64,000 nt of DNA from Desulfovibrio sp. (GTDB lineage: Bacteria; Desulfobacterota; Desulfovibrionia; Desulfovibrionales; Desulfovibrionaceae). The stretch's first letter is position 1. Each line of letters starts with the position of its first letter. This document shows positions 52,089 to 62,911 of the stretch, in pieces. The notes under the pieces are model-generated. The model made no database searches and had not been told where the DNA came from. It saw nothing but the letters and a program-made list of their open reading frames with translations. The translations under genes were made by a program, and so were the position numbers. The DNA is taken from NCBI GenBank assembly GCA_016208105.1, contig JACQYS010000010.1, forward strand, positions 1 through 64,000, in the 5' to 3' direction.

Positions 52089-53918
52089 ATGTTTTCATTC
52101 GTTCCGAAGGATTTCCCCGTTGATCCGGGCGTCTACCTGATGAAGAACGCCCAGGCAAAGGTGCTCTACGTGGGCAAGGCCGTGAACCTGCGTTCGCGCC
52201 TGTCGTCCTATTTCCGGGCCGAGGTGGCCCATCCCAAGACCAGGGCGCTGGTGGCAAAGGTGGCGGGAGTGGACGTGCTGGTCACGGCCACGGAAAAGGA
52301 GGCCTTGCTCCTGGAGGCCAGCCTTATAAAAAAGCACAGGCCGCGTTACAACATCGTTCTGCGCGACGACAAAAGCCACATCCTGTTCAAGCTCGATAAA
52401 TCCCAGGAATTCCCAAAGATCGCCTTCACCCGCAGGGTCGTTCGCGACGGCTCCACCTACTTCGGCCCGTTCACGTCCGCCCAGGCGGCGAGAAAGACAT
52501 GGAAGGAGCTCAACAAGCTTTTCCCCTTGCGCAAGTGCCGGGACGCCTCCTTCAAGAACAGGGTTCGCCCCTGCCTGTATCATTTCATAGGCCAATGCCT
52601 GGCGCCATGTTCCGGCAACGTCTCCCGGGAGGAGTACGGCGTGCTGGTCAAGCGGGTGGAGGCCTTCCTGTCCGGGCGGTCCGCCGATGTCCTCAAACGC
52701 CTTGAGCGGGAAATGACAGAGGCGTCCGACGCCCTTCAGTTCGAGCGGGCGGCCGAGCTTCGGGACCTGCTTAACGCCATGCGGGCAACCATCGAGGGCC
52801 AGGCCGCGGTCCTGCCCAACCACGCCGACATGGACGCCATTGACGTTTTTGCGGCTGACGCAGGCATGGGGCTCACGGTGCTGTTCATTCGCCAGGGAAG
52901 GCTTCTGGACAGGGCCAATTTTTTCTGGCCCGATTTCGCCGAGGACGAGCTGCCGGAGGCGCTGCCCAGCTTTTTGACCCAGTATTACCGGCCGGAGAGT
53001 TTCGTGCCGGCCCGGATTCTCTTGCCGGTTCGCCTCATGGAGACCATGGGCGAAACAGGAGCCGCACTGGCGTGCGAAATTCTGGCCGAACGCCGGGGAA
53101 GTAAAGTGACCCTTGGTGCCCCGAAATCGCGCGAGGAGGAGGGGCTTTTGGAGATCGCCTCGGCAAACGCGGCCAGGGCCGTCTCGGAGGCCAGGGAAAA
53201 AGGCCGGGAGGAATCCGTTCCTGCTCTTCTGGGGCGAAAGCTCCAGATAGGGCGCGAGATAGGGCGCATCGAGGCCGTGGACGTCTCTCACCTGGGCGGC
53301 AAAGGCATGCGCGTGGGCATGGTGGTGTTCGAGGACGGACGCTTCGCGAAGGATGCCTACCGCCAGTACGCCTTTCCTGAACTGGAGGGCTCCGGAGACG
53401 ACTACGCCGCCATGGCCAAGTGGGTGGAGAAGCGGATCGACTCGGGCGAACCGTGGCCTGATCTGGTCCTTATTGATGGTGGTAAAGGACAACTGGCCAC
53501 GGTGGAGCGGGCCCTGGCCCAGGCCGGCCTGCCTCAGCTGTGGGAATTGGCCTCCATAGCCAAGTCCGGGAGAAGCAAAAATTCCCAGGACGACCAGGTG
53601 TTCAGGCCGGGCCGCAAGAACCCCTTGGCCCTTCGCCCCGGCAGCCGGGAGCTTCTCTTTTTGCAGCGCCTGCGCGACGAGGTGCACCGCTTCGTCATCG
53701 GCAGACAGCGCCAGGCCAGAAAGAAAACCGGCCTTGCGAGCGAAATACTGGCCATCCCCGGCGTGGGGCCCAAGACAGCGAAGCTTCTCTGGGATGCGTT
53801 CGGCACGCTGGAACGCATTCGTGCGGCAACCCTTGAGGAGCTTAAGGGTGTGGAAGGACTTGGAATCAAGAGAGCCGAAAGTGTCCACGCCTCGCTTCAG
53901 CAGGAAACACCACATTGA
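52089..53918 (+). CDS. uvrC: Excinuclease ABC subunit C
   Basis: A 609-residue subunit that makes both incisions in nucleotide excision repair. The ATG at 52089 begins the GIY-YIG domain (PGVYLMKNAQAKVLYVGKAV, NLRSRLSSYF), so the much longer open frame upstream is not coding. A central UVR motif (FERAAELRDLLNAM) binds UvrB. The RNase H-like domain has VDVSHLGGKGMRVGMVVFED and LVLIDGGKGQL. Two helix-hairpin-helix motifs close the protein (IPGVGPKTAKLLWDAFGTLE, VEGLGIKRAESV). Confidence 0.96.
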   Translation: MFSFVPKDFPVDPGVYLMKNAQAKVLYVGKAVNLRSRLSSYFRAEVAHPKTRALVAKVAGVDVLVTATEKEALLLEASLIKKHRPRYNIVLRDDKSHILFKLDKSQEFPKIAFTRRVVRDGSTYFGPFTSAQAARKTWKELNKLFPLRKCRDASFKNRVRPCLYHFIGQCLAPCSGNVSREEYGVLVKRVEAFLSGRSADVLKRLEREMTEASDALQFERAAELRDLLNAMRATIEGQAAVLPNHADMDAIDVFAADAGMGLTVLFIRQGRLLDRANFFWPDFAEDELPEALPSFLTQYYRPESFVPARILLPVRLMETMGETGAALACEILAERRGSKVTLGAPKSREEEGLLEIASANAARAVSEAREKGREESVPALLGRKLQIGREIGRIEAVDVSHLGGKGMRVGMVVFEDGRFAKDAYRQYAFPELEGSGDDYAAMAKWVEKRIDSGEPWPDLVLIDGGKGQLATVERALAQAGLPQLWELASIAKSGRSKNSQDDQVFRPGRKNPLALRPGSRELLFLQRLRDEVHRFVIGRQRQARKKTGLASEILAIPGVGPKTAKLLWDAFGTLERIRAATLEELKGVEGLGIKRAESVHASLQQETPH

Positions 53919-53973
53919 TTTTCCTCGAAAAAACTTGTATCCGCGCCTCGTCACGTTACGCCAAGGAGAATCC

Positions 53974-54660
53974 ATGCCCCGCTTCGAGCGGTTGCGCGAG
54001 CTTGTGTCCGGTCTTGATCCCGAGCACGTCTACCGCACCATCTACGACGAACATCTGCGCCCTGTGATCGAAGGCACCGAGCCCCTTGATCCCCAGGGCC
54101 TCGAAGACTTCAGCAAAGTGGACTTCACGAACAAAAACGTGGTGGACCTGGGGTGCAATTTCGGTTTTTTCGCCTTCCAAGCCAGGAGATTGGGTGCCAA
54201 TCACGTTCTTGCGGTGGACCGCGAGGACAAGGTGCTGGAAGGGGCGTCCATCCTGCGCTCCATATTCAACCTTGACGGTGTGGATTTTCTCTCCTGCGAT
54301 ATTGAGCACGAAAGCAACTGCCTGTCGGGCAGGAAGTTCGACCTGGCCATGCTGGTGGAATTCATCGGAAAGACATTCGTTCGTTCCGGGCTTATTCCCC
54401 AAACCCTGCATTTTTTGGAGTCGTTATCCGACAAGGAACTTGTTCTTTCCGTTCAAAAGACCTATATGATCCGCAAGGAACTTGGTTCCACAGTAGACGA
54501 GATGCGCCGTTACTATCCGGATGCATACTTGAAGGAAGGCGATGTGCTGGTCTTGGATTTCGTTCGGGACTTCTTCAGTGACCGCTGGAATCTGGAGATG
54601 CTTTCCGAAGTGAACCGAGGCTACGAAAAGCCTCGAAAATTCCTGCGGCTTTTCAAGTAG
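53974..54660 (+). CDS. SAM-dependent methyltransferase
   Basis: A 228-residue class I methyltransferase. The ATG at 53974 follows AAGGAGAATCC, and the longer frame overlaps uvrC. Motif I is VVDLGCNFGFF (56-66), with LAVDREDKVLEGAS as the acidic loop and FDLAMLVEFIGK as post-I strand. The N-terminus (LVSGLDPEHVYRTIYDEHLR) is helical. The C-terminal part is not assigned, so the target is unknown. It lies 55 bases after uvrC and may be cotranscribed with it. Confidence 0.82.
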   Translation: MPRFERLRELVSGLDPEHVYRTIYDEHLRPVIEGTEPLDPQGLEDFSKVDFTNKNVVDLGCNFGFFAFQARRLGANHVLAVDREDKVLEGASILRSIFNLDGVDFLSCDIEHESNCLSGRKFDLAMLVEFIGKTFVRSGLIPQTLHFLESLSDKELVLSVQKTYMIRKELGSTVDEMRRYYPDAYLKEGDVLVLDFVRDFFSDRWNLEMLSEVNRGYEKPRKFLRLFK

Positions 54661-54697
54661 TACTGCTGCAGGGCTTCCATTGAAGAAGGAGGCCTGC

Positions 54698-55129
54698 GTG
54701 CATACATTCCGCTCCTTTGTGGCATTGGCGCCGCTTTTCTCCATTCTCATTGTCCTGGTCACCGGTCCCGCACTTTCCCAGCATTCCACCCATCGTTCCT
54801 ACGACAAGCATGGAGCCTTTACAGGCCAGACCCAGAGCAACAAGGGTGAAAGCCGCTTCTACGACTCGCACGGGAGTTTTACCGGAAAGTCCGAAACGAA
54901 CTCTTCCGGTGAAACCAGAATGTACGACTCCCACGGGAACTTCACGGGCAAGACCTCTGCGGACGGCCGCATCTACGACAGCCACGGAAGCTACCAGGGG
55001 AAGATGGAACGGGATTCGTCGGGCGGACAGAGGTTCTACGACGCGCACGGCAACTACACCGGGCGCATCGACAAGGACGGCCGCAAGTACGATGCTCACG
55101 GCAGCTATCAGGGCCAGATCAAACAGTAG
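54698..55129 (+). CDS. Secreted YD-x-HG-x-(F/Y)-(T/Q)-G repeat protein
   Basis: A 143-residue exported protein. A GTG start at 54698 is preferred because AAGGAGG lies five bases upstream; the frame extends to a TTG at 54680 without such a site. After a signal peptide (ending near TGPALSQ), six copies of a motif follow: YDKHGAFTGQ, YDSHGSFTGK, YDSHGNFTGK, YDSHGSYQGK, YDAHGNYTGR and YDAHGSYQGQ, spaced by 16-20 residues with Ser/Gly-rich links. The repeats resemble short beta-hairpin repeats of RHS-like or DUF-type secreted proteins. Function unknown. Confidence 0.75.
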   Translation: MHTFRSFVALAPLFSILIVLVTGPALSQHSTHRSYDKHGAFTGQTQSNKGESRFYDSHGSFTGKSETNSSGETRMYDSHGNFTGKTSADGRIYDSHGSYQGKMERDSSGGQRFYDAHGNYTGRIDKDGRKYDAHGSYQGQIKQ

Positions 55130-55241
55130 ACACGCTCCGCCTTTTTCGAACCATCAGCCTTGGGGAAGAGTGCGTCCAGCCCTTCGATTGGGCGGCTTCC
55201 AGCTCCATCCCGGAACAGCCGCCCTTACCGTCCCGGCCATA

Positions 55242-55973
55242 TCAGACCACGCAGCCGCAGTCCTCGCCGAAGATGTTCTTTTCCAAAGCGATGGTCTGGC
55301 CGGGTTCGCTGCGCACAAGCATGGTCTCCACCCCGAGGTCTTCCAGGGCCAAGCCAAAGGCGCGGGTGTTCTTTTCCAGAACCGGGAATGTCCCCCAGTG
55401 CATGGGCAGCACCTGACGGCAGCGCAGGAGCTTGCAGGCCACGGCCGCCTGGCGTGCGTCCATGGTGAAGGTGCCCCCAACGGGCAAAAGGGCCATGTCG
55501 ATGGAGAAGAGCTTCCCATAGAGTTCCATGGTGGCGAATATGGCCGTGTCTCCGGCGTGGTAGAGGGTGAAGCCGTTGCCCAGGGTTAATATGTATCCCA
55601 CTGGCAGGCCGGATTCGCTGGAGTGCACGGCCTGCGTCATGGTGACCCGGACGCTGCCCAGGTCGATGCTGCCGCCGATGTTGATGCCGATTCCGTTCAC
55701 TATCTGCTCTTGGGGCAGCCCCTTGCTCTGAAGCTTTGCGCACGTTTCCACTATGGCCAGAAGCTTGGCCCCGGTGGCCTGGCATATCTCGAGAGCCTGG
55801 CCCACATGGTCGCCGTGGTCGTGTGTAACCAGAACGTAGTCCACATGGGTCAAGTCCTTCGAGGCCAGGACGGCTTTCGGGTTGCCGTCGAAGAACGGGT
55901 CGATGAGAAAGGTGGTTCCGTCGGTACGGAGTGTAAAGTTGGAATGGCCGTTCCAGGTGAGTTCGTGACGCAT
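55242..55973 (-). CDS. UPF0173-type metal-dependent hydrolase
   Basis: A 243-residue metallo-beta-lactamase-fold protein. The zinc ligands are in [12 protein letters not shown], in TQAVHSSES, in YHAGDTAIF and in PMHWGTFP. The N-terminus [20 protein letters not shown] and DPFFDGN match UlaG/UPF0173 members. Length is normal for the family. It lies 33 bases downstream of ubiX on the same strand. The substrate is unknown; related proteins hydrolyse lactones. Confidence 0.9.
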   Translation of the reverse strand: MRHELTWNGHSNFTLRTDGTTFLIDPFFDGNPKAVLASKDLTHVDYVLVTHDHGDHVGQALEICQATGAKLLAIVETCAKLQSKGLPQEQIVNGIGINIGGSIDLGSVRVTMTQAVHSSESGLPVGYILTLGNGFTLYHAGDTAIFATMELYGKLFSIDMALLPVGGTFTMDARQAAVACKLLRCRQVLPMHWGTFPVLEKNTRAFGLALEDLGVETMLVRSEPGQTIALEKNIFGEDCGCVV

Positions 55974-56006
55974 GGGAGGATCTCCTGTCTTGGGGTAGGG
56001 GACGTC

Positions 56007-56576
56007 CTAGCCGTCCTTCCAGCGGTTGGAGATGGCGTGGGGAATGTCCAAGAGGTCCAGGGCCCGGGCGGCGATGAACCCGGCCAGATCGTCGATGGTT
56101 TTCGGTCTGGAATAAAATCCCGGGCAAGCGGGCAGGATAGCCGCCCCGGCCTGCTTGGCCGCAAGGAGATTCTTAAGGTGTATCTCGCTTAACGGTGTTT
56201 CGCGGGGCACGAGCACCAGCTTGCGTCCTTCCTTTAGGGCAACGTCCGCAGCGCGGTGAATGAGGTTGGAACCCAGCCCGTTGGCGATGGCCGCCAGAGA
56301 GGCCATGGAACAGGGGCAGACTATCATGCCCGCATGGCGCCAGGAACCGCTGGCTGGGCCGGCGGCCAGGTCGTCCTGAGGGTAGGCCGTGTGGGCCATT
56401 GCCGAAAGTTCATCCGCGCTGACGTCCGACTCCAGTTCCAGCACCTTTCTCGCCGCATCGGAGAGAACAAGGTGCAATTCCAGATCGGCGTTCCGGGAAA
56501 TCTCCTTGGCCAGGGCCACGGCATAGGGCATGCCCGAGGCGCCGGTCACAGCCAGGATGATGCGCTTTTTGCTCAT
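56007..56576 (-). CDS. ubiX: Flavin prenyltransferase UbiX
   Basis: A 189-residue enzyme that joins dimethylallyl phosphate to FMN to make the prenylated flavin cofactor of UbiD-type decarboxylases. The ATG at 56576 starts MSKKRIILAVTGASGMPYAV with the flavin-binding loop. Other signatures are MIVCPCSMASLAAIANGLG, RKLVLVPRETPLSEIHLKNL and ILPACPGFYSRPKTIDDL. No ubiD lies in the window. It is divergent from clpS. Confidence 0.95.
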   Translation of the reverse strand: MSKKRIILAVTGASGMPYAVALAKEISRNADLELHLVLSDAARKVLELESDVSADELSAMAHTAYPQDDLAAGPASGSWRHAGMIVCPCSMASLAAIANGLGSNLIHRAADVALKEGRKLVLVPRETPLSEIHLKNLLAAKQAGAAILPACPGFYSRPKTIDDLAGFIAARALDLLDIPHAISNRWKDG

Positions 56577-56748
56577 GAGCCATCTATATCCTGGCCGGCC
56601 CGGAAGTCCAAGGGGCTTTTGCCATCCTTGCCTGACTGGCGTTTTTTCAGTACCAATTAGTTGCTGAGTTGGGGTGGTAAAGCCTCGACAACGCCCAAAC
56701 ACGACTTATCTCAGTGGCCGACCTGGCCTCTTCATACGGAGTCGAGAA

Positions 56749-57063
56749 ATGACCGGACCTTTGCATCAGGATGAATCCGAATCCGGCACGGGGCTTCAAG
56801 ACGAAGTCCGCGAGCCCAGAAAATACAAGGTGCTCCTGCACAACGACGACTACACCACCATGGAGTTCGTGGTGCAGGTGCTTATGACGGTCTTTCACAA
56901 GACGGAAACCGAGGCCACCCAGATCATGCTCGCCGTGCACAAGAACGGACTGGGAGTGTGCGGAGTGTTCACCGCCGAGGTGGCTGAAACAAAAGTTGTC
57001 GCGGTGCGCCAGCTGGCCCGCCAGGGCGGGTATCCCCTCAAGTGCACCATGGAAGAGGAATAA
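56749..57063 (+). CDS. clpS: ATP-dependent Clp protease adaptor ClpS
   Basis: A 104-residue adaptor that delivers N-degron substrates to ClpAP. The ATG at 56749 (MTGPLHQDESESG) follows CGGAGTCGAG. The core has YKVLLHNDDYTTMEFVVQVL, the residues that bind the substrate N-terminus, and VHKNGLGVCGVFTAEVAETK. Its stop is directly followed by the clpA ATG, so the two form an operon. Confidence 0.96.
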   Translation: MTGPLHQDESESGTGLQDEVREPRKYKVLLHNDDYTTMEFVVQVLMTVFHKTETEATQIMLAVHKNGLGVCGVFTAEVAETKVVAVRQLARQGGYPLKCTMEEE

Positions 57064-59364
<2,301 letters not shown>

Positions 59365-59373
59365 GATACCATG

Positions 59374-59404
59374 AGGGACCGGGCGTAACCCCGGTCCCTT
59401 TTTA
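59374..59404 (+). terminator. Intrinsic terminator after clpA
   Basis: Perfect arms AGGGACCGGG / CCCGGTCCCT with a 6-base loop and TTTT tail. The next gene starts 8 bases later. Confidence 0.88.
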
Positions 59405-59411
59405 TACGAGC

Positions 59412-60179
59412 ATGCATCTCTTCCCCCTCTTCATCGTCCTCCTCTTGCTTTCGTCAGGCTGCGACTCGGCTCCCTATACCGAGCGCAGGCAGCTCATCGT
59501 CATCCCCGAGCGCCAGGAACGGGCCATGGGCGTTCAGGCGGCCCGCGACATCCTTGCCACGGAGAAGCTCTCAAGCAATCAGGCCCAGGTGGAGGCGGTC
59601 AGGCGCGTGGGGCAGCGGATTGCGGCAGCCAGCAACGAAGCGGACATGCGCTGGGAATTCCACGTCATCGACAAGGACTCCGTGCCCAACGCCTTCTGCC
59701 TGCCCGGCGGGAAGATATTCGTCTATTCGGGACTCTTCAAATACGTGCAGGATGAAGCCCAACTGGCCACGGTGATCGCCCATGAGGTTGCCCACGCCAT
59801 GGCGCGTCATGGTGCGGAGCGGGCTACCGTTGAGCTTGGCGCGCAGCTTGGCGGCGCGGTTCTGGGGCTGGTGCTGGGGGACGAGGACCCCAGGCTTGCC
59901 CAGATTGCCTCGAAGGTGTGGGGGTATGGCGCGAGCCTTGGGGTGATGCTGCCCTACAGCCGCAAGCAGGAGTACGAGGCTGACACCATCGGCCTGCACC
60001 TGATGGCCAAGGCCGGTTACGACATGGACGCCGCGCTCAAGTTCTGGGACAACATGCGCAAGAACCCGCAATCGCCCAAGATATTCGCTTTTCTTTCCAC
60101 CCATCCCACGGACGAGAGGCGCATCGAACGCATCAAGAAGACCATCTCCGAGATACGGGCGGGGCAAAAAACTTCCTGA
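59412..60179 (+). CDS. M48-family metalloprotease lipoprotein
   Basis: A 255-residue protein with a lipobox LSSGC (Cys17), so it is probably attached to the outer membrane and faces the periplasm. The protease domain has FCLPGGKIFVYSGLF, the zinc motif HEVAHAMARHG (about 124), and the third ligand Glu in YEADTIGLHLM. FLSTHPTDERR near the C-terminus is typical of the LoiP/YcaL group rather than BepA, and there is no TPR tail. A role in envelope protein quality control is likely. The start lies just behind the clpA terminator. Confidence 0.92.
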   Translation: MHLFPLFIVLLLLSSGCDSAPYTERRQLIVIPERQERAMGVQAARDILATEKLSSNQAQVEAVRRVGQRIAAASNEADMRWEFHVIDKDSVPNAFCLPGGKIFVYSGLFKYVQDEAQLATVIAHEVAHAMARHGAERATVELGAQLGGAVLGLVLGDEDPRLAQIASKVWGYGASLGVMLPYSRKQEYEADTIGLHLMAKAGYDMDAALKFWDNMRKNPQSPKIFAFLSTHPTDERRIERIKKTISEIRAGQKTS

Positions 60180-60193
60180 TCGTTTTGAAAACG

Positions 60194-60216
60194 GGGCGGC
60201 TCTGTACCGCCTTTTT
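60194..60216 (+). terminator. Intrinsic terminator after the M48 gene
   Basis: GGCGG / CCGCC arms with a seven-base loop, then TTTTT. The stem is short. Confidence 0.7.
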
Positions 60217-60551
60217 CAATTCCCGGATGGAGTCGGCTTCAAACACATCCCCGGCCGTACCTGTCACTTCCGATTCAGGTTTTCAACGCGGCTTATAGTA
60301 AAAGAACAGAATTGTACTATGATTGTTCAGTTGAGATAACTCCATGATGAATCAATGGAGCTATCTGCATGGGGGAAACTGGAAACGAAGAAGTGGGGTT
60401 GAAGCAACGTTTTAATTTGCTACATGGTTAATTGTACAGGCCTCAGCGAAGTCTATAATAAACAGAATCAACCGTAGCCGATGCTTCTCAAGCATGGAGA
60501 GGAAGCCACGCCAGTGTGGAACCGGATACAATGGGTAAGGAAGGCCGAAGC
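60217..60551. other. Intergenic region upstream of the diguanylate cyclase
   Basis: A 335-base moderately AT-rich stretch. One imperfect inverted repeat lies at 60334-60366 (AGATAACTCCAT / ATGGAGCTATCT, one mismatch, nine-base loop) and could be an operator. I see no gene or RNA family here. Confidence 0.5.
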
Positions 60552-62330
60552 ATGATTTCGGACCAGACCTCTGCCTCCGCCCATATGACGCTGAAAGCGC
60601 TCGTGACGGCGTGCATGCTGATGCTGTTCTGGTGGTGCCCGGCGTGTCCCAGTTCCGCCTCTGAATCTCCCGATGTGAAGGTTCTGTACATAAATTCATA
60701 TCATCGCGGGTATTCCTGGAGCGACGGGATCGAGGAGGGCTTGCGGGAACGCCTCAATCGATCAGGCAAAAATATCGAGTTGTCCCTCGAATACCTGGAC
60801 AGCCGCCGGTTTGCTTACGGCAAGCAGATCGAGCCAATGGCCCAGGCCATGGAGATCAAATATAAGAACTATAAACCCGACGTTGTCGTTGTTTCCGACA
60901 ATGCCGCCTTCGATTTCATCAAACAATACCGCGACCGCCTGTGTCCGAATGCGCCCATAGTCTTTTGCGGGTATAATGATTTCAGGCCCGGCGTTATACA
61001 GGGCATGGCCAACATTACCGGGGTGAACGAAGAGATAAGCATCGAGGAAACCGTTGCCATGGCCCTCAAGGTGCACCCGGGAACCCGAACCCTGGCGTTC
61101 ATCATGTCCACGGGTGACTTGAGCAGCAAACGCATCGTCGAGGCGGCGGAAGAGTCGATCCTTCCAAAGCTTCGGGAGCGTTTCAACGTGGTGGTGCTTC
61201 TGGACGCCTCGTTGGATGAAATCAAAGAGGGTTTGGCCCGGTTGCCGCGTGAGACAATTCTGTTTTTCTCCGGCCAGACTCGCGACATCGCTTCCGGCAG
61301 GGAGCTCTCGCCGATTGAAAACGGCAGGCTCATCGCTAGCTTCAGTCCTTTCCCGGCGTACACCTTCTGGGATTTCCACCTCAACACCGGGGTGCTGGGC
61401 GGCCACGTTCTCACTGGTCAGGATCAGGGACGTGCGGCGGCCGATATGGTTCTTCGCATCCTGGCCGGAACTCCGGCGGACTCCATACCGGTCCTCATGA
61501 CTTCACCCGCCACGAATATTTTCGACTACAATGTCATGAACAGATTCGGCATTTCCCCTGGCGATCTGCCTCTGAACAGCGTCATAATCAACCAGCCGTT
61601 CTCATTGTGGAAACTCTATCGGTGGCAAATCATCGCCCTTTTCGCTTTCATTGTAGCCGAGAGCATGCTGGTCGTTTATCTTTTGAAGGTGGTTCGTGAC
61701 CGTCGCAGTGCGCATGCCACGCTGGAAGAAGAACGGTCTTCATTGGAAAAACACGTTCACCAGCGTACGGAAGAACTCAGGGAAGCCAATCAACAGCTTT
61801 CCCTGCTGAGTTTTCATGATTGCTTGACGAATATCGCCAACAGACGCCGTTTTGATGGCGTTCTCAGTGCGGAGCTTTTGCGAAGAAAAAGATCTGGAAA
61901 GCCTCTTTCACTTATCATGCTGGATATTGATTTTTTCAAACAATACAACGATACATATGGTCATATTGCAGGCGACGACTGTCTACGGAAGATCGCCGGA
62001 CTCTTGGTCGACAAGAGCAATCGAACTACAGATTTAACAGCACGCTATGGTGGAGAGGAGTTCTCAATAATCCTGCCGGAAACCAGCGCGTATGGGGCGC
62101 AGGTCATTGCGGAACGTATCCGTAAGGGAGTCAAGGACCTAGCCATACCACATTCCTCGTCGAGCATTTCCGATCATGTCACGGTAAGCCTTGGCGTGGT
62201 GACGATCTCAGAGGCCAAGCCGGTCTCTCCAAAGGAATTGATTTTTTTGGCGGACGAACTGCTTTACGAGGCGAAATCCGGGGGGCGCGACCGGGTGGTT
62301 GCGAAAGAATACGCAGAGAAGCAACCCTGA
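60552..62330 (+). CDS. Periplasmic-sensor diguanylate cyclase (ABC_sub_bind-like + GGDEF)
   Basis: A 592-residue protein. The ATG at 60552 follows AAGGAAGG; an upstream ATG at 60516 is possible. A signal-anchor is followed by a periplasmic domain (VLYINSYHRGYSWSDGIEEG, PDVVVVSDNAAFDFIKQYRD, GRAAADMVLRILAG) that resembles ABC-type substrate-binding (PF04392-like) sensors. A membrane helix (IIALFAFIVAESMLVVYLL, near residue 370) and a coiled coil (EEERSSLEKHVHQRTEELRE) lead to a GGDEF domain with the active RYGGEEF. It should make cyclic di-GMP when its ligand changes. No EAL domain is present. Confidence 0.9.
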   Translation: MISDQTSASAHMTLKALVTACMLMLFWWCPACPSSASESPDVKVLYINSYHRGYSWSDGIEEGLRERLNRSGKNIELSLEYLDSRRFAYGKQIEPMAQAMEIKYKNYKPDVVVVSDNAAFDFIKQYRDRLCPNAPIVFCGYNDFRPGVIQGMANITGVNEEISIEETVAMALKVHPGTRTLAFIMSTGDLSSKRIVEAAEESILPKLRERFNVVVLLDASLDEIKEGLARLPRETILFFSGQTRDIASGRELSPIENGRLIASFSPFPAYTFWDFHLNTGVLGGHVLTGQDQGRAAADMVLRILAGTPADSIPVLMTSPATNIFDYNVMNRFGISPGDLPLNSVIINQPFSLWKLYRWQIIALFAFIVAESMLVVYLLKVVRDRRSAHATLEEERSSLEKHVHQRTEELREANQQLSLLSFHDCLTNIANRRRFDGVLSAELLRRKRSGKPLSLIMLDIDFFKQYNDTYGHIAGDDCLRKIAGLLVDKSNRTTDLTARYGGEEFSIILPETSAYGAQVIAERIRKGVKDLAIPHSSSSISDHVTVSLGVVTISEAKPVSPKELIFLADELLYEAKSGGRDRVVAKEYAEKQP

Positions 62331-62358
62331 AGACACGGACAGCATGGATACAACAGAA

Positions 62359-62392
62359 CGCGCCGTTCAACGGATGTCCGTTGAACGGCGCG
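62359..62392. terminator. 16-bp perfect hairpin between convergent genes
   Basis: Arms 62359-62374 and 62377-62392 are exact reverse complements with a TG loop. The hairpin lies 29 bases after the cyclase stop and 74 bases past the ACT gene. No strong T tract follows, so it may act mainly as a bidirectional barrier. Confidence 0.6.
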
Positions 62393-62465
62393 ATTGCGTT
62401 AAAGTATTCCGGATCGGTCGCGAGGGGCCGTCAAGGGCGGACCGGTCGTGGAACCTCAAGAACGG

Positions 62466-62897
62466 CTACAAATTGTACAGCGTCTCGCCGGGGATGATCT
62501 TTATCCCTTTCTGCCCGAGAAGCTCGATGGCCTGGTCGGTCTTGTCGAAGCGGAACACGATGATGGCCGTCCGGGCGCTCTGCTGCACGAAGGCGTACAT
62601 GTATTCCACGTTGACCCCGCCCTGGGAGAGAATCTGCAGAATGGCGTTCAAGCCGCCGGGCTTGTCGTCCACTTCCACGGCCACCACCGAGGTGCGCCCC
62701 ACTGTAAAGCCCTGTTCTTTCAGGGCCTTCTTGGCTTTCTCGTGGTCGGAGACGATCAGGCGCAGAATGCCGAAGTCCGAGGTGTCGGCCAGGGACAGGG
62801 CCCGGATGCTCACCTCGTTCTCGGACAAGATGCGGGTCACTTCCTCCAGGCGTCCGGCCCGGTTTTCCAGGAAAATGGAAATCTGCTCGACTTTCAT
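62466..62897 (-). CDS. Tandem ACT-domain protein
   Basis: A 143-residue protein made of two ACT domains (about 3-66: [20 protein letters not shown]; about 71-138: [33 protein letters not shown]). Such proteins bind amino acids or related acids and are often found beside phenylacetate- or indolepyruvate-linked CoA ligases. It lies 14 bases after the paaK-type gene, so an allosteric or regulatory role for arylacetate metabolism is inferred. It has no catalytic domain. Confidence 0.9.
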   Translation of the reverse strand: MKVEQISIFLENRAGRLEEVTRILSENEVSIRALSLADTSDFGILRLIVSDHEKAKKALKEQGFTVGRTSVVAVEVDDKPGGLNAILQILSQGGVNVEYMYAFVQQSARTAIIVFRFDKTDQAIELLGQKGIKIIPGETLYNL

Positions 62898-62911
62898 GGG
62901 TTCCCCCTAGC

